From: Paucibacter sp963740455
GTDB lineage: Bacteria; Pseudomonadota; Gammaproteobacteria; Burkholderiales; Burkholderiaceae_C
Length of the DNA stretch: 64,000 nt
Reading direction: 5' to 3'
Assembly (NCBI GenBank): GCA_963740455.1
Contig: CAVUEF010000020.1
Location: forward strand, 1-64,000
Positions 25,959-34,458 of this stretch are shown piece after piece. The position numbers and the translations under genes are program-made. The notes below the pieces were generated by a model that did not search any database, was not told where the DNA came from, and saw only the letters and a list, made by a program, of their open reading frames with translations. Numbering within the stretch: position 1 is the stretch's first letter; each line of letters begins with the position of its first letter.

Positions 25959-28925
25959 TCAAGCGGCTTTTTCGATTTGACACAAGGTCGTCTTGGTCTC
26001 TTGCATCATGGTCACGGCGTCATAGCCGTAGGTGGTTGCGGTGTTCACCGCCTCGCCGCGCACGATGGGCATGGCGCCTTCCGGATAGTAGGGGGCCAGG
26101 TCTTGCCCCTGCCAGTGGCCTGAATAGTGGAAGGGCAGGAAGACGGTCTCGCGATCGACCCGCTCGGTGATCATGGCCATGACCTTGATCTTGGCGCCGG
26201 TGGGCGTCTTGACCCAGACCTGCTCGCCGTCGCGAATGCCTCGGTCATTGGCCGCAGCGGGGTTGATCTCGACGAACATGTCCTGCTGCAATTCGGCCAG
26301 CCAGGGGTTGGAGCGCGTCTCCTCGCCACCGCCCTCGTACTCGACCAGGCGGCCGCTGGTCATGATCAGCGGGAAGGTCTTGCCGATGTCCTTGTTGGCC
26401 TGCTGCACCGACTTGAACAGCGTGGGCAGCCGCCAGAAGGCCTTCTTGTCGTCATGCGTCGGGTACTTGGCAATCAGCTCGGGCCGATTCGAGTACAGCG
26501 GCTCGCGGTGCTTGGGTATCGGATCGGGGAAGTTCCACACCACGGCGCGCGCCTTGGCGTTGCCGAAGGGGTGGCAACCGTGGTTCTTCATGACCACGCG
26601 GATGATGCCGCCCGACGCATCGGTCTTCCAGTTCTTGCCTTCGGCTGCGGCTTTTTCGGCGTCGGTCAGCTCAATCCACCAGCCGAGCTTCTTGAGCAGC
26701 ACATGGTCGAATTCCGGATAGCCGGTCGTGATGTCGGCACCCAGCGAGTGCGAGCCGTCCTCTGCCAGCAGCGACACGCCGTCGCGCTCGACGCCGAAGT
26801 TGGCGCGGAAATTGCCGCCGCCATCCATCACATGCTTGGACGGGTCATACAGATTGGGCGAACCCGGATGCTTGAGCGCGGGCGTGCCCCAGCAAGGCCA
26901 GGGCAGGCCGAAGTAATCGCCATCGAGCGAATAGCCAGTCTCCTTGTCGATGCCGCCCTTGGCGCGCAAGGTCTTCACGTCGAACACATGCATATTGCGC
27001 ATGTGGGCCTTCAAACGCTCGGGACTCTGCCCTGAATAGCCTATGGTCCATACGCAGCTGTTGATTTCGTGCAGGATCGATTCGACCTCGGGCTCCATCA
27101 TGCCGCCCTTGCCCGGCACCATCTTCAGTTTGGCCACCAGCTCCTTGGCGAAGCCGAGCTTCTCGGCGAGCTGGTACATGATCATGTGATCGCTGCGCGA
27201 TTCGAACAAAGGCTCGATGACTCTTTCGCGCCACTGCAGCGAACGATTCGACGCGGTGACCGACCCGGAGGTCTCGAACTGCGTGCAAGCGGGCAGCAGA
27301 TAGACCGCCCGCTTCGGGTTCAGATCCTCGGCCTTGCCGGGCATCGCCGCCATCGCAGCCGTGGCCGACGGATAAGGGTCGACCACCACCAGCAGATCGA
27401 GCTTGTCCATGGCCTTTTTCATGTCCAGGCCGCGCGACTGCGAGTTGGGCGCATGGCCCCAGAAGAACAGGCCGCGCAGATTGCTGTCCTGGTCGATCAG
27501 CTCGTTCTTTTCGAGCACACCGTCAACCCAGCGCGACACCGTCATGCCAGACTTGCCCATCATTCCCGGCGCGTACTGCTTCTTGATCCACTCGAAATCG
27601 ACACCCCAGGCCTTGGCGAAATGCTTCCATGAGCCCTCGGCCAGACCGTAGTAGCCGGGCAGCGAGTCGGGGTTGGGACCCACGTCGGTGGCGCCCTGCA
27701 CATTGTCGTGGCCGCGGAAGATGTTCGCGCCGCCGCCCGTGACGCCGACATTGCCCAAGCTGAGCTGCAGCAGACAAGAGGCACGCACGATGGCGTTGCC
27801 GATCGTGTGCTGGGTCTGCCCCATGCACCAGACGATGGTGCCTGGCCGGTTGTCGGCCATCATCTTGGCGACCTTGTAGACCGTCGCTTCGTCAACGCCG
27901 CAGGCCTCCTCGACCTTGTCCGGCGTCCACTGCGTGAGCACCTCCTCGCGCACCTTGTCCATGCCGTAGACACGGTCGTGCAGGTATTTCTTGTCTTCCC
28001 AGCCGTTCTTGAAGATGTGATGCATCACGCCGAACAGGAAGGGAATGTCGGTGCCCGAGCGGATGCGCACAAATTCGTCGGCCTTGGCGGCCGTGCGTGT
28101 GAAGCGCGGATCGACCACGATCATCTTCGCCCCGGTCTCCTTGGCATGCAGCATGTGCAGCAGCGACACCGGATGCGCTTCGGCCGCGTTGGAGCCGATG
28201 TACAAGGCCACCTTGGTGTTGCGCATGTCGTTGTACGAATTGGTCATCGCACCGTAGCCCCAGGTGTTGGCCACACCCGCCACCGTTGTGGAGTGACAGA
28301 TGCGCGCCTGGTGGTCGGTGTTGTTGGTGCCCCAGAACGACACCCATTTGCGCATCAGATAGGCTTGCTCGTTGTTGTGCTTGCTCGACCCCACGAAAAA
28401 CAGCGAGTCGGGGCCGCTGGCCTTGCGCAGCTCCATCATCTTGGCGCTGATTTCGGTCAGCGCCACGTCCCAGCTGATGCGCTGGTATTTGCCGTCCACC
28501 AGCTTCATCGGGTATTTGAGACGGTGGTCGCCGTGGCCATGCTCGCGCAGTGCCGCGCCCTTGGCGCAATGCGCGCCCAGGTTGATGGGCGAATCGAACA
28601 CCGGCTCCTGGCGCACCCACACGCCGTTTTCAACCACCGCGTCGACCGCGCATCCGACCGAGCAGTGTCCGCACACAGTGCGCTTGACCTCGACCTTGCC
28701 CGAACCGTCTTGCTTAGGTGCATCGGCCGCATCGGCTTTGCGCACCAGCGTCAATTGCGAGACGGCAATGCCCGCCCCCACGCCCAGGCCAGAGCGGCGC
28801 AGAAAGCCGCGTCTGTCCATCGTGGGTATGGCGCGCGAGACGCCACGCGCCAGACTCGATACCAGGCCTGATGCGGCCACTTGCGCCACGGATCCGGGCG
28901 ACGCTGATTTGCGGGTGAGCAACAT
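25959..28925 (-). CDS. fdhA: Periplasmic formate dehydrogenase catalytic subunit (Mo/W-bis-MGD, Cys form)
   Basis: A 988-residue molybdopterin oxidoreductase that oxidises formate to CO2. A Tat signal (DRRGFLRRSGLGVGAG, about residues 37-52) sends it to the periplasm. The N-terminal [4Fe-4S] site is CGHCSVGC with a later CAKG (residues 85-125). The metal ligand is cysteine, in QARICHSTTVAG (about residue 209), where E. coli Fdh-N has selenocysteine, so no UGA recoding is needed; the adjacent His is conserved. Molybdopterin-binding blocks such as IVVDPRFTRTA and GQTQHTIGNAIVRASC follow. I chose ATG 28925 with GAGGAG upstream. Confidence 0.95.
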   Translation of the reverse strand: MLLTRKSASPGSVAQVAASGLVSSLARGVSRAIPTMDRRGFLRRSGLGVGAGIAVSQLTLVRKADAADAPKQDGSGKVEVKRTVCGHCSVGCAVDAVVENGVWVRQEPVFDSPINLGAHCAKGAALREHGHGDHRLKYPMKLVDGKYQRISWDVALTEISAKMMELRKASGPDSLFFVGSSKHNNEQAYLMRKWVSFWGTNNTDHQARICHSTTVAGVANTWGYGAMTNSYNDMRNTKVALYIGSNAAEAHPVSLLHMLHAKETGAKMIVVDPRFTRTAAKADEFVRIRSGTDIPFLFGVMHHIFKNGWEDKKYLHDRVYGMDKVREEVLTQWTPDKVEEACGVDEATVYKVAKMMADNRPGTIVWCMGQTQHTIGNAIVRASCLLQLSLGNVGVTGGGANIFRGHDNVQGATDVGPNPDSLPGYYGLAEGSWKHFAKAWGVDFEWIKKQYAPGMMGKSGMTVSRWVDGVLEKNELIDQDSNLRGLFFWGHAPNSQSRGLDMKKAMDKLDLLVVVDPYPSATAAMAAMPGKAEDLNPKRAVYLLPACTQFETSGSVTASNRSLQWRERVIEPLFESRSDHMIMYQLAEKLGFAKELVAKLKMVPGKGGMMEPEVESILHEINSCVWTIGYSGQSPERLKAHMRNMHVFDVKTLRAKGGIDKETGYSLDGDYFGLPWPCWGTPALKHPGSPNLYDPSKHVMDGGGNFRANFGVERDGVSLLAEDGSHSLGADITTGYPEFDHVLLKKLGWWIELTDAEKAAAEGKNWKTDASGGIIRVVMKNHGCHPFGNAKARAVVWNFPDPIPKHREPLYSNRPELIAKYPTHDDKKAFWRLPTLFKSVQQANKDIGKTFPLIMTSGRLVEYEGGGEETRSNPWLAELQQDMFVEINPAAANDRGIRDGEQVWVKTPTGAKIKVMAMITERVDRETVFLPFHYSGHWQGQDLAPYYPEGAMPIVRGEAVNTATTYGYDAVTMMQETKTTLCQIEKAA

Positions 28926-29016
28926 AGAGGCTCCTCGATTCGGATTCAAACGATGGAACTGGACATGCAGGCGGCCTGAAAACATGGTGCCGGCCTGACT
29001 CGGAAGCTAGGCAGAC

Positions 29017-29226
29017 TCAGGTCTTGGCGGTCTGGTAATAACGTTTCACATGCGCTGTCAGGCGGTAGCCCGCGCTGGTGTCGGGTGCTGCCAGGACAGG
29101 CGCTGCGGCATCGACTTGAGGCTTGACGCCCCGCGGCAGCGCTGCGGCCGCAGCCGCCAAGCCGGCAACGGTGCCAGCACCCAGCACCCAGTGGCGACGC
29201 GACGTTTTGGAATTCGACTCAGCCAT
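29017..29226 (-). CDS. Formate dehydrogenase region Tat-target protein
   Basis: A 69-residue protein with a twin-arginine leader (KTSRRHWVLGAGTVAGLAAA) and a short mature part ending GYRLTAHVKRYYQTAKT. The SRRxWVLGAG...YRxTxHVxxYYxxA pattern matches the small 'formate dehydrogenase region TAT target' family found upstream of fdhA in many proteobacteria. Its function is unknown. It lies 91 bp upstream of fdhA on the same strand, after a 146-bp gap that could hold an internal promoter. Confidence 0.88.
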   Translation of the reverse strand: MAESNSKTSRRHWVLGAGTVAGLAAAAAALPRGVKPQVDAAAPVLAAPDTSAGYRLTAHVKRYYQTAKT

Positions 29227-29329
29227 GCTTGTCTCCTGATCGGCAGCGAGATATTCGGACTACCCCTGCCACCTTGAGTATCGCGACAAGAATGCGCCGT
29301 TTGCAACAGTGAAAACCTTAGGCCTCGCC

Positions 29330-29343
29330 ATGATCTATGTCAG
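29330..29343 (-). promoter_or_regulatory. Possible FNR/CRP-family site upstream of the Tat-target gene
   Basis: On the minus strand CTGACATAGATCAT resembles the FNR consensus TTGAT-N4-ATCAA with a few mismatches. It is about 104 bp upstream of the Tat-target start within the only sizeable gap of the operon. Oxygen control of fdhABC would fit, but the match is imperfect. Confidence 0.3.
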
Positions 29344-29372
29344 GTTTGCGCAAGCTTTGTCGGTGCGGTAAT

Positions 29373-29999
29373 TCACTCCAGCATGTCGAATCCCTGCATT
29401 TCGACCTGCATGAAGACCAGCGTGAAGGCGGCCACGGCGCGATACAAGCGGGCGTGCGGATGCTGCAGCAGCGCCTCGCACATCTTCTCCACCCAAGGCT
29501 GCAAGTGGGCGCGGAAAAACTTGCGCTGCTGCTCGAGATTGCAGACCTCGACCACGTCGCCTGCGATCAAGTAGCGCATCACCTCGAACCCGTAGGCCAC
29601 ATGGTCTTCGGTTTCAAGCACCTGACGCTCGCGCTCCAAGCCAAGCGCCGCCAGCGCGTCACGCAACTTGACGAGCGGGAGTTCGTGCAAATAGCCCGAC
29701 AAATAATACGAGCCGTACAAGAACACCTCGGGCTTGCCAATGCCCATGAACAGGACGTCGTATTCGTCCGCCGCCTGGCTCACACTGCAAGCGCGCGCAG
29801 CCGCCACCAGGTCTTGCCAAGGCGCTTCGAGCAAGGCGCCAGGCACCGGCGCCTCGGTCACCGCCACCTCGAACTGCGCCAACAACTCCGCCGTGGGCGG
29901 CGCGATGAACAGGCTGGCCAGCACGCCGTAGATCTCGGCTCTGGCCAGCTCTTCGCCGTTGTCGGCTTGACTCATCACGATGGGCTTGGCTGGGTTCAT
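29373..29999 (-). CDS. TorD/DmsD-family chaperone for formate dehydrogenase
   Basis: A 208-residue all-helical protein of the TorD family, cytoplasmic chaperones that hold molybdoenzymes until cofactor is inserted and Tat export begins. Recognisable segments are LARAEIYGVLASLFIAPP at the N-terminus, EYDVLFMGIGKPEVFLYGSYY in the middle (the E-Y-x-x-L-F...P...P-Y-x-S-x-Y family pattern) and ETEDHVAYGFEVMRYLI. The ATG at 29999 overlaps the preceding stop by 4 bp; ATG 29975 is a shorter alternative. Operon position implies FdhA as client. Confidence 0.85.
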   Translation of the reverse strand: MNPAKPIVMSQADNGEELARAEIYGVLASLFIAPPTAELLAQFEVAVTEAPVPGALLEAPWQDLVAAARACSVSQAADEYDVLFMGIGKPEVFLYGSYYLSGYLHELPLVKLRDALAALGLERERQVLETEDHVAYGFEVMRYLIAGDVVEVCNLEQQRKFFRAHLQPWVEKMCEALLQHPHARLYRAVAAFTLVFMQVEMQGFDMLE

Positions 30000-32125
30000 A
30001 GATCGGTGATCCTGAGTTCGGTGCTGCTGGTGTGGATATCGATCACGCGGCAATCGCTGCACATCTTCAGACGCTCGGCGGCAGCCCCCTGAAACGCCGC
30101 ATGGCCGGCCAGCTTGGTCAGCATGTTCTCGATTGCCTTCAGGGTGCCAAACGGTTTTTGGCAGCGTATGCAGCGATACGGTGCCTGCTCGTGCAGCACG
30201 CGCGCCGTCTTGCGCGCCTTGCCGCCATCGGCCAGCCACATCCTGGGCAGCAGGCTGATGGCTTGTTCGGGGCAGGTGCTTTCGCACACACCGCATTGCA
30301 CGCAGTTTTTTTCGATGAACTTGAGCTGAGGGGCCAGCGGGTTGTCGGCCAGCGCGGCGGCCGGGCAGGCGCCGACGCAACTCAGGCACAGCGTGCACTT
30401 CGCTGTATCGACTTGCACGCTGCCGAACGGGCTGCCGGCCTTAGGCAGCGCAATCGACTCCTGCGCCTTGGGCGCCTGGGCCAGCAGATGGTCGAGTGCG
30501 AGCTCCAGACTGCTGCGCTTGTCGGCCTGCAGCGCGTAGCTGGCAGGCTGTTTGACGCACTCTCCGAATGACTGCCTGAGCCCCGCATCGAGCGCGTTCA
30601 CATCGTCGGCCTTCAGTAGACGCAGGGCCTCGCCCGCGTAGCCCAGGCCTTGCAGCAAGGCATTGCCCACCGCCATCTGGGCGGCCAGCGCCGCGTGATA
30701 CTCGGGCGCCTCGGCGTCGGTGAACAGCACACACACGCCGCTGGCGCCATAGGCCATCGCGCTCAGCCATGCATCCAGCCCCATGCTGGCAGCGTGCTGC
30801 AGCGCCATCGGCAAGACGCGCGCCGGCACGCCGTGCAGGCGCGCATTCGTGCGCGTCGCGCGACCGAGTGCTTCGATCAGCGCCCGGCCCTCTTGCGCGC
30901 TGTGCAACAGCAAGACCGCATCGCGCCCGCCCGCGCCGGCATAGGTGGCGAGCAAGCCGCGCATGCGTTGGCCCTGATGCGCCAGGCCCGGCGTGGCATA
31001 GCTCAACGCGCCGCTCGGGCAGACCGTGGTGCAGGTGCCGCAACCCACGCACAAATACGGCTCGACGACGATGCCGCCGCTGCCACCCAGGTCGCTGCGG
31101 ATCGCCGACGCCGAGCACACCTCGACGCAAGCGTTGCAGCCCGGCTGCTGGTTGCGGCTGTGCGCGCAGATCTTCGACTTGTAGTTGAAGAACTTGGGCT
31201 TTTCGAATTCGCCCACCAGCTCGCGCATCTTCACCACCGCATGCATCAGCAAGCTGGAGTCGCTGCCGGCAAAAAAGTAACCTTGTGGCGGTGCATGCTG
31301 GGCGAACAGGGGCGTGGCCGAGAGGTCGAGCACCAGGTCATAGCGCTCGGACAGCTGCTGCGGAGCGCGCGCAAAATCGATTGCGCCGGCGGCATCGCAG
31401 ACACGCACGCAATCGCGGTGGCTCTTGCAGCGCGACATGTCGATCTGGTAGCCCAGGTCGATGGCGTCCTCGGGGCAGGCTTGCACGCAGGCATTGCAGC
31501 GCGTGCACAGGTCCAGGTCGATCGGGTTGCCGGCCTCCCAGCTCAATTCGAAATTGCCGAGCCAGCCGCTCAGGCTCGTGACGCGCCCGGCGCTGACCGC
31601 CAGCTCATGGGTCTGCGACAGCGCGCCGCCGGGTCGGTCCAGCAGCAAGCTCACGTCGAGCTTGTCGCTCAGCAGATCGGCGGCAGCCTGCGCGGCTTGG
31701 GCACGGCCGATCACCACGCAACGCCCATTCGATCGGTAGCTCACTGTGGCAACCGGATCGGGCTCGGGGAGCTGGGCTGCGGCGATCAAGGCCGCCAGCT
31801 TCGGTGTGGACTGCGCAGCGTCCTTCGACCAACCGCCGGTTTCGCGGATGTTCACAAAGCGTATCGGTCGCTCCTGAAGCGACACCGCGCCTTCGGTCCG
31901 CGCGCTCAGTTCCAGAAACAGGCTGCTTTCCTGTGTGCACGCGACCAGCAGCTCCTCACCGCTCTTGGCGGCGCGCTGAAAGGCGCCCGCTTCGCGCCGG
32001 CACAGCAGCGTGTGAACGGTTTCAAGCCCCTCGGTCGATGCGCCGGGGCGGCGGCTCAGTGCGGCTTGCAGCGCCTGAGCGTCCAGTGGCATGGTTTGGT
32101 TGCAATTGCAGATCAGGGTCTTCAT
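29996..32125 (-). CDS. Large 4Fe-4S polyferredoxin of the formate dehydrogenase operon
   Basis: A 709-residue cytoplasmic protein. An N-terminal region without clusters (starting MKTLICNCNQTMPLDAQ) is followed by ferredoxin motifs: CTRCNACVQACP (about residue 205) with a partner in CKSHRDCVRVC, CNACVEVCSAS with CVGCGTCTTVCP (near 362), CTLCLSCVGACP (near 578) with CVQCGVCESTCP (near 610). CIRCQKPFG and CSDC follow at the C-terminus. Genes like this lie between DUF3306 and TorD genes in formate dehydrogenase loci of many betaproteobacteria; electron transfer or Fe-S assembly for the enzyme is inferred. Its start overlaps the DUF3306 frame by 104 bp. Confidence 0.85.
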   Translation of the reverse strand: MKTLICNCNQTMPLDAQALQAALSRRPGASTEGLETVHTLLCRREAGAFQRAAKSGEELLVACTQESSLFLELSARTEGAVSLQERPIRFVNIRETGGWSKDAAQSTPKLAALIAAAQLPEPDPVATVSYRSNGRCVVIGRAQAAQAAADLLSDKLDVSLLLDRPGGALSQTHELAVSAGRVTSLSGWLGNFELSWEAGNPIDLDLCTRCNACVQACPEDAIDLGYQIDMSRCKSHRDCVRVCDAAGAIDFARAPQQLSERYDLVLDLSATPLFAQHAPPQGYFFAGSDSSLLMHAVVKMRELVGEFEKPKFFNYKSKICAHSRNQQPGCNACVEVCSASAIRSDLGGSGGIVVEPYLCVGCGTCTTVCPSGALSYATPGLAHQGQRMRGLLATYAGAGGRDAVLLLHSAQEGRALIEALGRATRTNARLHGVPARVLPMALQHAASMGLDAWLSAMAYGASGVCVLFTDAEAPEYHAALAAQMAVGNALLQGLGYAGEALRLLKADDVNALDAGLRQSFGECVKQPASYALQADKRSSLELALDHLLAQAPKAQESIALPKAGSPFGSVQVDTAKCTLCLSCVGACPAAALADNPLAPQLKFIEKNCVQCGVCESTCPEQAISLLPRMWLADGGKARKTARVLHEQAPYRCIRCQKPFGTLKAIENMLTKLAGHAAFQGAAAERLKMCSDCRVIDIHTSSTELRITDL

Positions 32126-32759
32126 TTAGCGGTGCCTGGGATGTTGTGAGTGTGCCGCTGGCCGCGTCGATCGGCTCAGGGTCGCAGTGTGGCAGCTCGG
32201 CCGCCAGCGCGGTAGCGGGAGCACCCGCAGCGGTGTGCGGTGCGGTTCCGGCTTGCGCTTGCATCGCGCCAGGGTCGTCTCCGGCGGGGCTCATTTCAAC
32301 GGTGGACGTTGCGCGCAAGGCGACGACTTCGGGGCGCTCTTCAGCGCCGAACAGACCCAGGTCCCAGGCCTGGTTCATCTGGCGCAACATGCCCGCGGGC
32401 AGCGGGTCTGGCACGCCATAGTCGTCGATATAGATGTCCAGGCCATCCATCACATTGAATTGCGGTTCGGCAAACAACTTCTTGAGCGCGGCGCGCTTCA
32501 CGGTTTCATCGACCCCGCTGGCCACGAAGCGCGTGTAGTTGGCGTCCAGCCCCAGGGCCGCCACATCGTCCAGCGTGGGCAGCCGCGCTGGCGGCGTGGC
32601 AAGCGGCACAGGCGCTGGCGCTGTCGGCAGCGCTGCCGGCGCTGGTTCGGGCGCCGGGCCGGCCGCGAGCTCGACCGGCGCCGCTTCGACCGGCAGGCCC
32701 TGCCGAATCTGGTGCTTGCGCCTCGCCCAGCGCGACAAAAAGCCGTCGTCAGCCGTCAT
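32022..32759 (-). CDS. DUF3306 protein
   Basis: A 245-residue protein starting with FLSRWARRKHQIRQG, the N-terminal signature of DUF3306. An alanine/proline-rich linker follows, then the conserved core LPTLDDVAALG, TRFVASGVDETVKRAALKKLF, FNVMDGLDIYIDDYG. The family accompanies DUF3305 and formate dehydrogenase genes; its function is unknown. The last 35 residues overlap the start of the polyferredoxin gene. In another frame a TAA lies directly at the polyferredoxin ATG, so this long overlap may come from a frameshift near the 3' end. The start overlaps the DUF3305 stop by 4 bp. Confidence 0.85.
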   Translation of the reverse strand: MTADDGFLSRWARRKHQIRQGLPVEAAPVELAAGPAPEPAPAALPTAPAPVPLATPPARLPTLDDVAALGLDANYTRFVASGVDETVKRAALKKLFAEPQFNVMDGLDIYIDDYGVPDPLPAGMLRQMNQAWDLGLFGAEERPEVVALRATSTVEMSPAGDDPGAMQAQAGTAPHTAAGAPATALAAELPHCDPEPIDAASGTLTTSQAPLNEDPDLQLQPNHATGRSGAASRTEPPPRRIDRGA

Positions 32760-33253
32760 GGCGCGTCGCGCTCATTCGGCGCACGAAACGACGCGGGCCG
32801 GCGCCGCTGTTTGGCCTCGGGCCTGTAGTGGATCTCGGTATAGGCGGCCAGCCAGGCGCGCACGTCTTCGGGCAGCGGCAAATTGTCGACACGCTCTTGC
32901 GCATCGAGCCATCGGCCGGCTTCGTTGTACGAAAGGCTGAGCTGCTGAGGCACGGCAATGGAGGCATCCTCGTCATCGACGCGCCACATCACGAACCAGA
33001 CCGGCGCGCCCGACGTGAGGTTGAGGTGATAGCCCTCGCCCTCGTCGCGAAACAGCTCAACCTTGAAACCGGGGTGCAGGTAGCGCGCCACGCCCTTCGC
33101 TTCGTGCAGCAAGCGCGCCTCCAGCCCGAACGCCGCCTCGTGCTCGACCACCTCGACCACCGAATGACGCCAGGCCTCCCAAGGGTTGGGCTGGCATTCG
33201 CGCTGCATCACCACGGCCACTTGCAGCGCGGGGCGGACAGGCGGCTGGCTCAA
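32756..33253 (-). CDS. DUF3305 protein
   Basis: A 165-residue soluble protein. VAVVMQRECQPNPWEAWRHSVVEV near the N-terminus and the middle LNLTSGAPVWFVMWRVDDED, then VSLSYNEAGRWLDAQE-like sequence (here QLSLSYNEAGRWLDAQE) are typical of DUF3305, which is encoded with DUF3306 beside formate dehydrogenase genes. The role is unknown; maturation is a common guess. It starts 7 bp after apbC and overlaps DUF3306 by 4 bp, so apbC and this gene are in the same leftward operon. Confidence 0.85.
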   Translation of the reverse strand: MSQPPVRPALQVAVVMQRECQPNPWEAWRHSVVEVVEHEAAFGLEARLLHEAKGVARYLHPGFKVELFRDEGEGYHLNLTSGAPVWFVMWRVDDEDASIAVPQQLSLSYNEAGRWLDAQERVDNLPLPEDVRAWLAAYTEIHYRPEAKQRRRPASFRAPNERDAP

Positions 33254-33260
33254 GGCGTCC

Positions 33261-34352
33261 TCAGCTGTTCTTGGAAACCGTGATGGTCGGGAACTTGGCC
33301 GAGTAATCCTTGGCGCGCTCGGCGATCTTCACCGCCACCTGGCGCGCCACGGTCTTGTAGATGGCGGCGATCTCGCCGTCGGGCTCGCTCACCACGCTGG
33401 GGTGTCCGGCGTCGGCCTGCTCGCGTATCGACAGATTCAGCGGCAGCGAGCCGAGGTAGTCGACGCTGTAGTCCTTGGCCATCTTCTTGCCGCCATCGGC
33501 GCCGAAAATATGCTCGACATGGCCGCACTTGCTGCACACATGCACCGACATGTTTTCGACAATGCCGAGGATGGGCACGCCGACCTTCTCGAACATCTTC
33601 AGACCCTTGCGCGCATCGAGCAGCGCAATGTCCTGCGGCGTGGTGACGATGATGGCGCCAGTCAGCGGCACGCGCTGGGAGAGAGTGAGCTGGATGTCGC
33701 CAGTGCCGGGCGGCATGTCGACGATCAGATAGTCGATATCGCGCCAATTGGTCTGTCGCAGCAGTTGCTCGAGCGCCTGGGTGGCCATCGGACCGCGCCA
33801 GATCATCGGGTTGTCGGCCTCGATCATGAAGCCTATCGACATGACCTGCACACCGTAGTTCTCGAGCGGCTCCATCATGGTGCCGTCCGCGCTCTCGGGC
33901 TTGCCTTCGATACCCATCATGGTGGGCAGGCTGGGGCCGTAGATGTCGGCGTCCAGAATGCCGACCGACGCACCTTCGGCGGCCAGCGCCAGCGCCAGAT
34001 TGACAGCCGTGGTCGACTTGCCCACGCCGCCCTTGCCAGACGCCACCGCGACGATGTTCTTCACCTTGGGCAGCAGTTGCACGCCACGCTGCACGGCATG
34101 CGCAACGATCTTTGTGTACAGGTTGACGCTCACATTGCCGACGCCGGGCAGCACGCGTACGGCTTCGATCAGCGCACGTCGCAAAGCGGCGATCTGGCTC
34201 TTGGCCGGGTAGCCCAGCTCGATATCGAACGCGATGTCGGCGCCGCTCAACGCCAGGTTCTTGACTTGTTTGGTAGAGACGAAATCCTTGCCCGTGTTCG
34301 GGTCAAGCACAGTCTTGATGGCGTCGAGCACGCTCTGGTCTGAAAAAGTCAT
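33261..34352 (-). CDS. apbC: Iron-sulfur cluster carrier ATPase Mrp/ApbC
   Basis: A 363-residue P-loop protein. Residues 1-90 form a MIP18-like (DUF59) domain. The nucleotide site is VASGKGGVGKSTTAVNLAL (about residue 102 on) with ADIYGPSLPTMMG, the second ATPase block DYLIVDMPPGTGD, and the bridging cluster cysteines in CSKCGH (about residue 275). ApbC/Mrp holds and hands over [4Fe-4S] clusters. Only 7 bp separate it from DUF3305, so it may supply clusters to the iron-sulfur-rich formate dehydrogenase. It is divergent from metG. Confidence 0.95.
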   Translation of the reverse strand: MTFSDQSVLDAIKTVLDPNTGKDFVSTKQVKNLALSGADIAFDIELGYPAKSQIAALRRALIEAVRVLPGVGNVSVNLYTKIVAHAVQRGVQLLPKVKNIVAVASGKGGVGKSTTAVNLALALAAEGASVGILDADIYGPSLPTMMGIEGKPESADGTMMEPLENYGVQVMSIGFMIEADNPMIWRGPMATQALEQLLRQTNWRDIDYLIVDMPPGTGDIQLTLSQRVPLTGAIIVTTPQDIALLDARKGLKMFEKVGVPILGIVENMSVHVCSKCGHVEHIFGADGGKKMAKDYSVDYLGSLPLNLSIREQADAGHPSVVSEPDGEIAAIYKTVARQVAVKIAERAKDYSAKFPTITVSKNS

Positions 34353-34458
34353 GGTGTGTTTTGGGGTTCGGAAAGGGGTGCGGGCCAGTCTAGCGCAAGG
34401 TGAATAGCCCCACGGCGCCTAGAATCTTGGCGATCCCCAGATACCCGAGGCCCGCTAG

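Noticed and set aside
25959..28925. Selenocysteine codon in fdhA
   Set aside because: The metal-ligand position is an ordinary cysteine in RICHS and the frame has no internal TGA.
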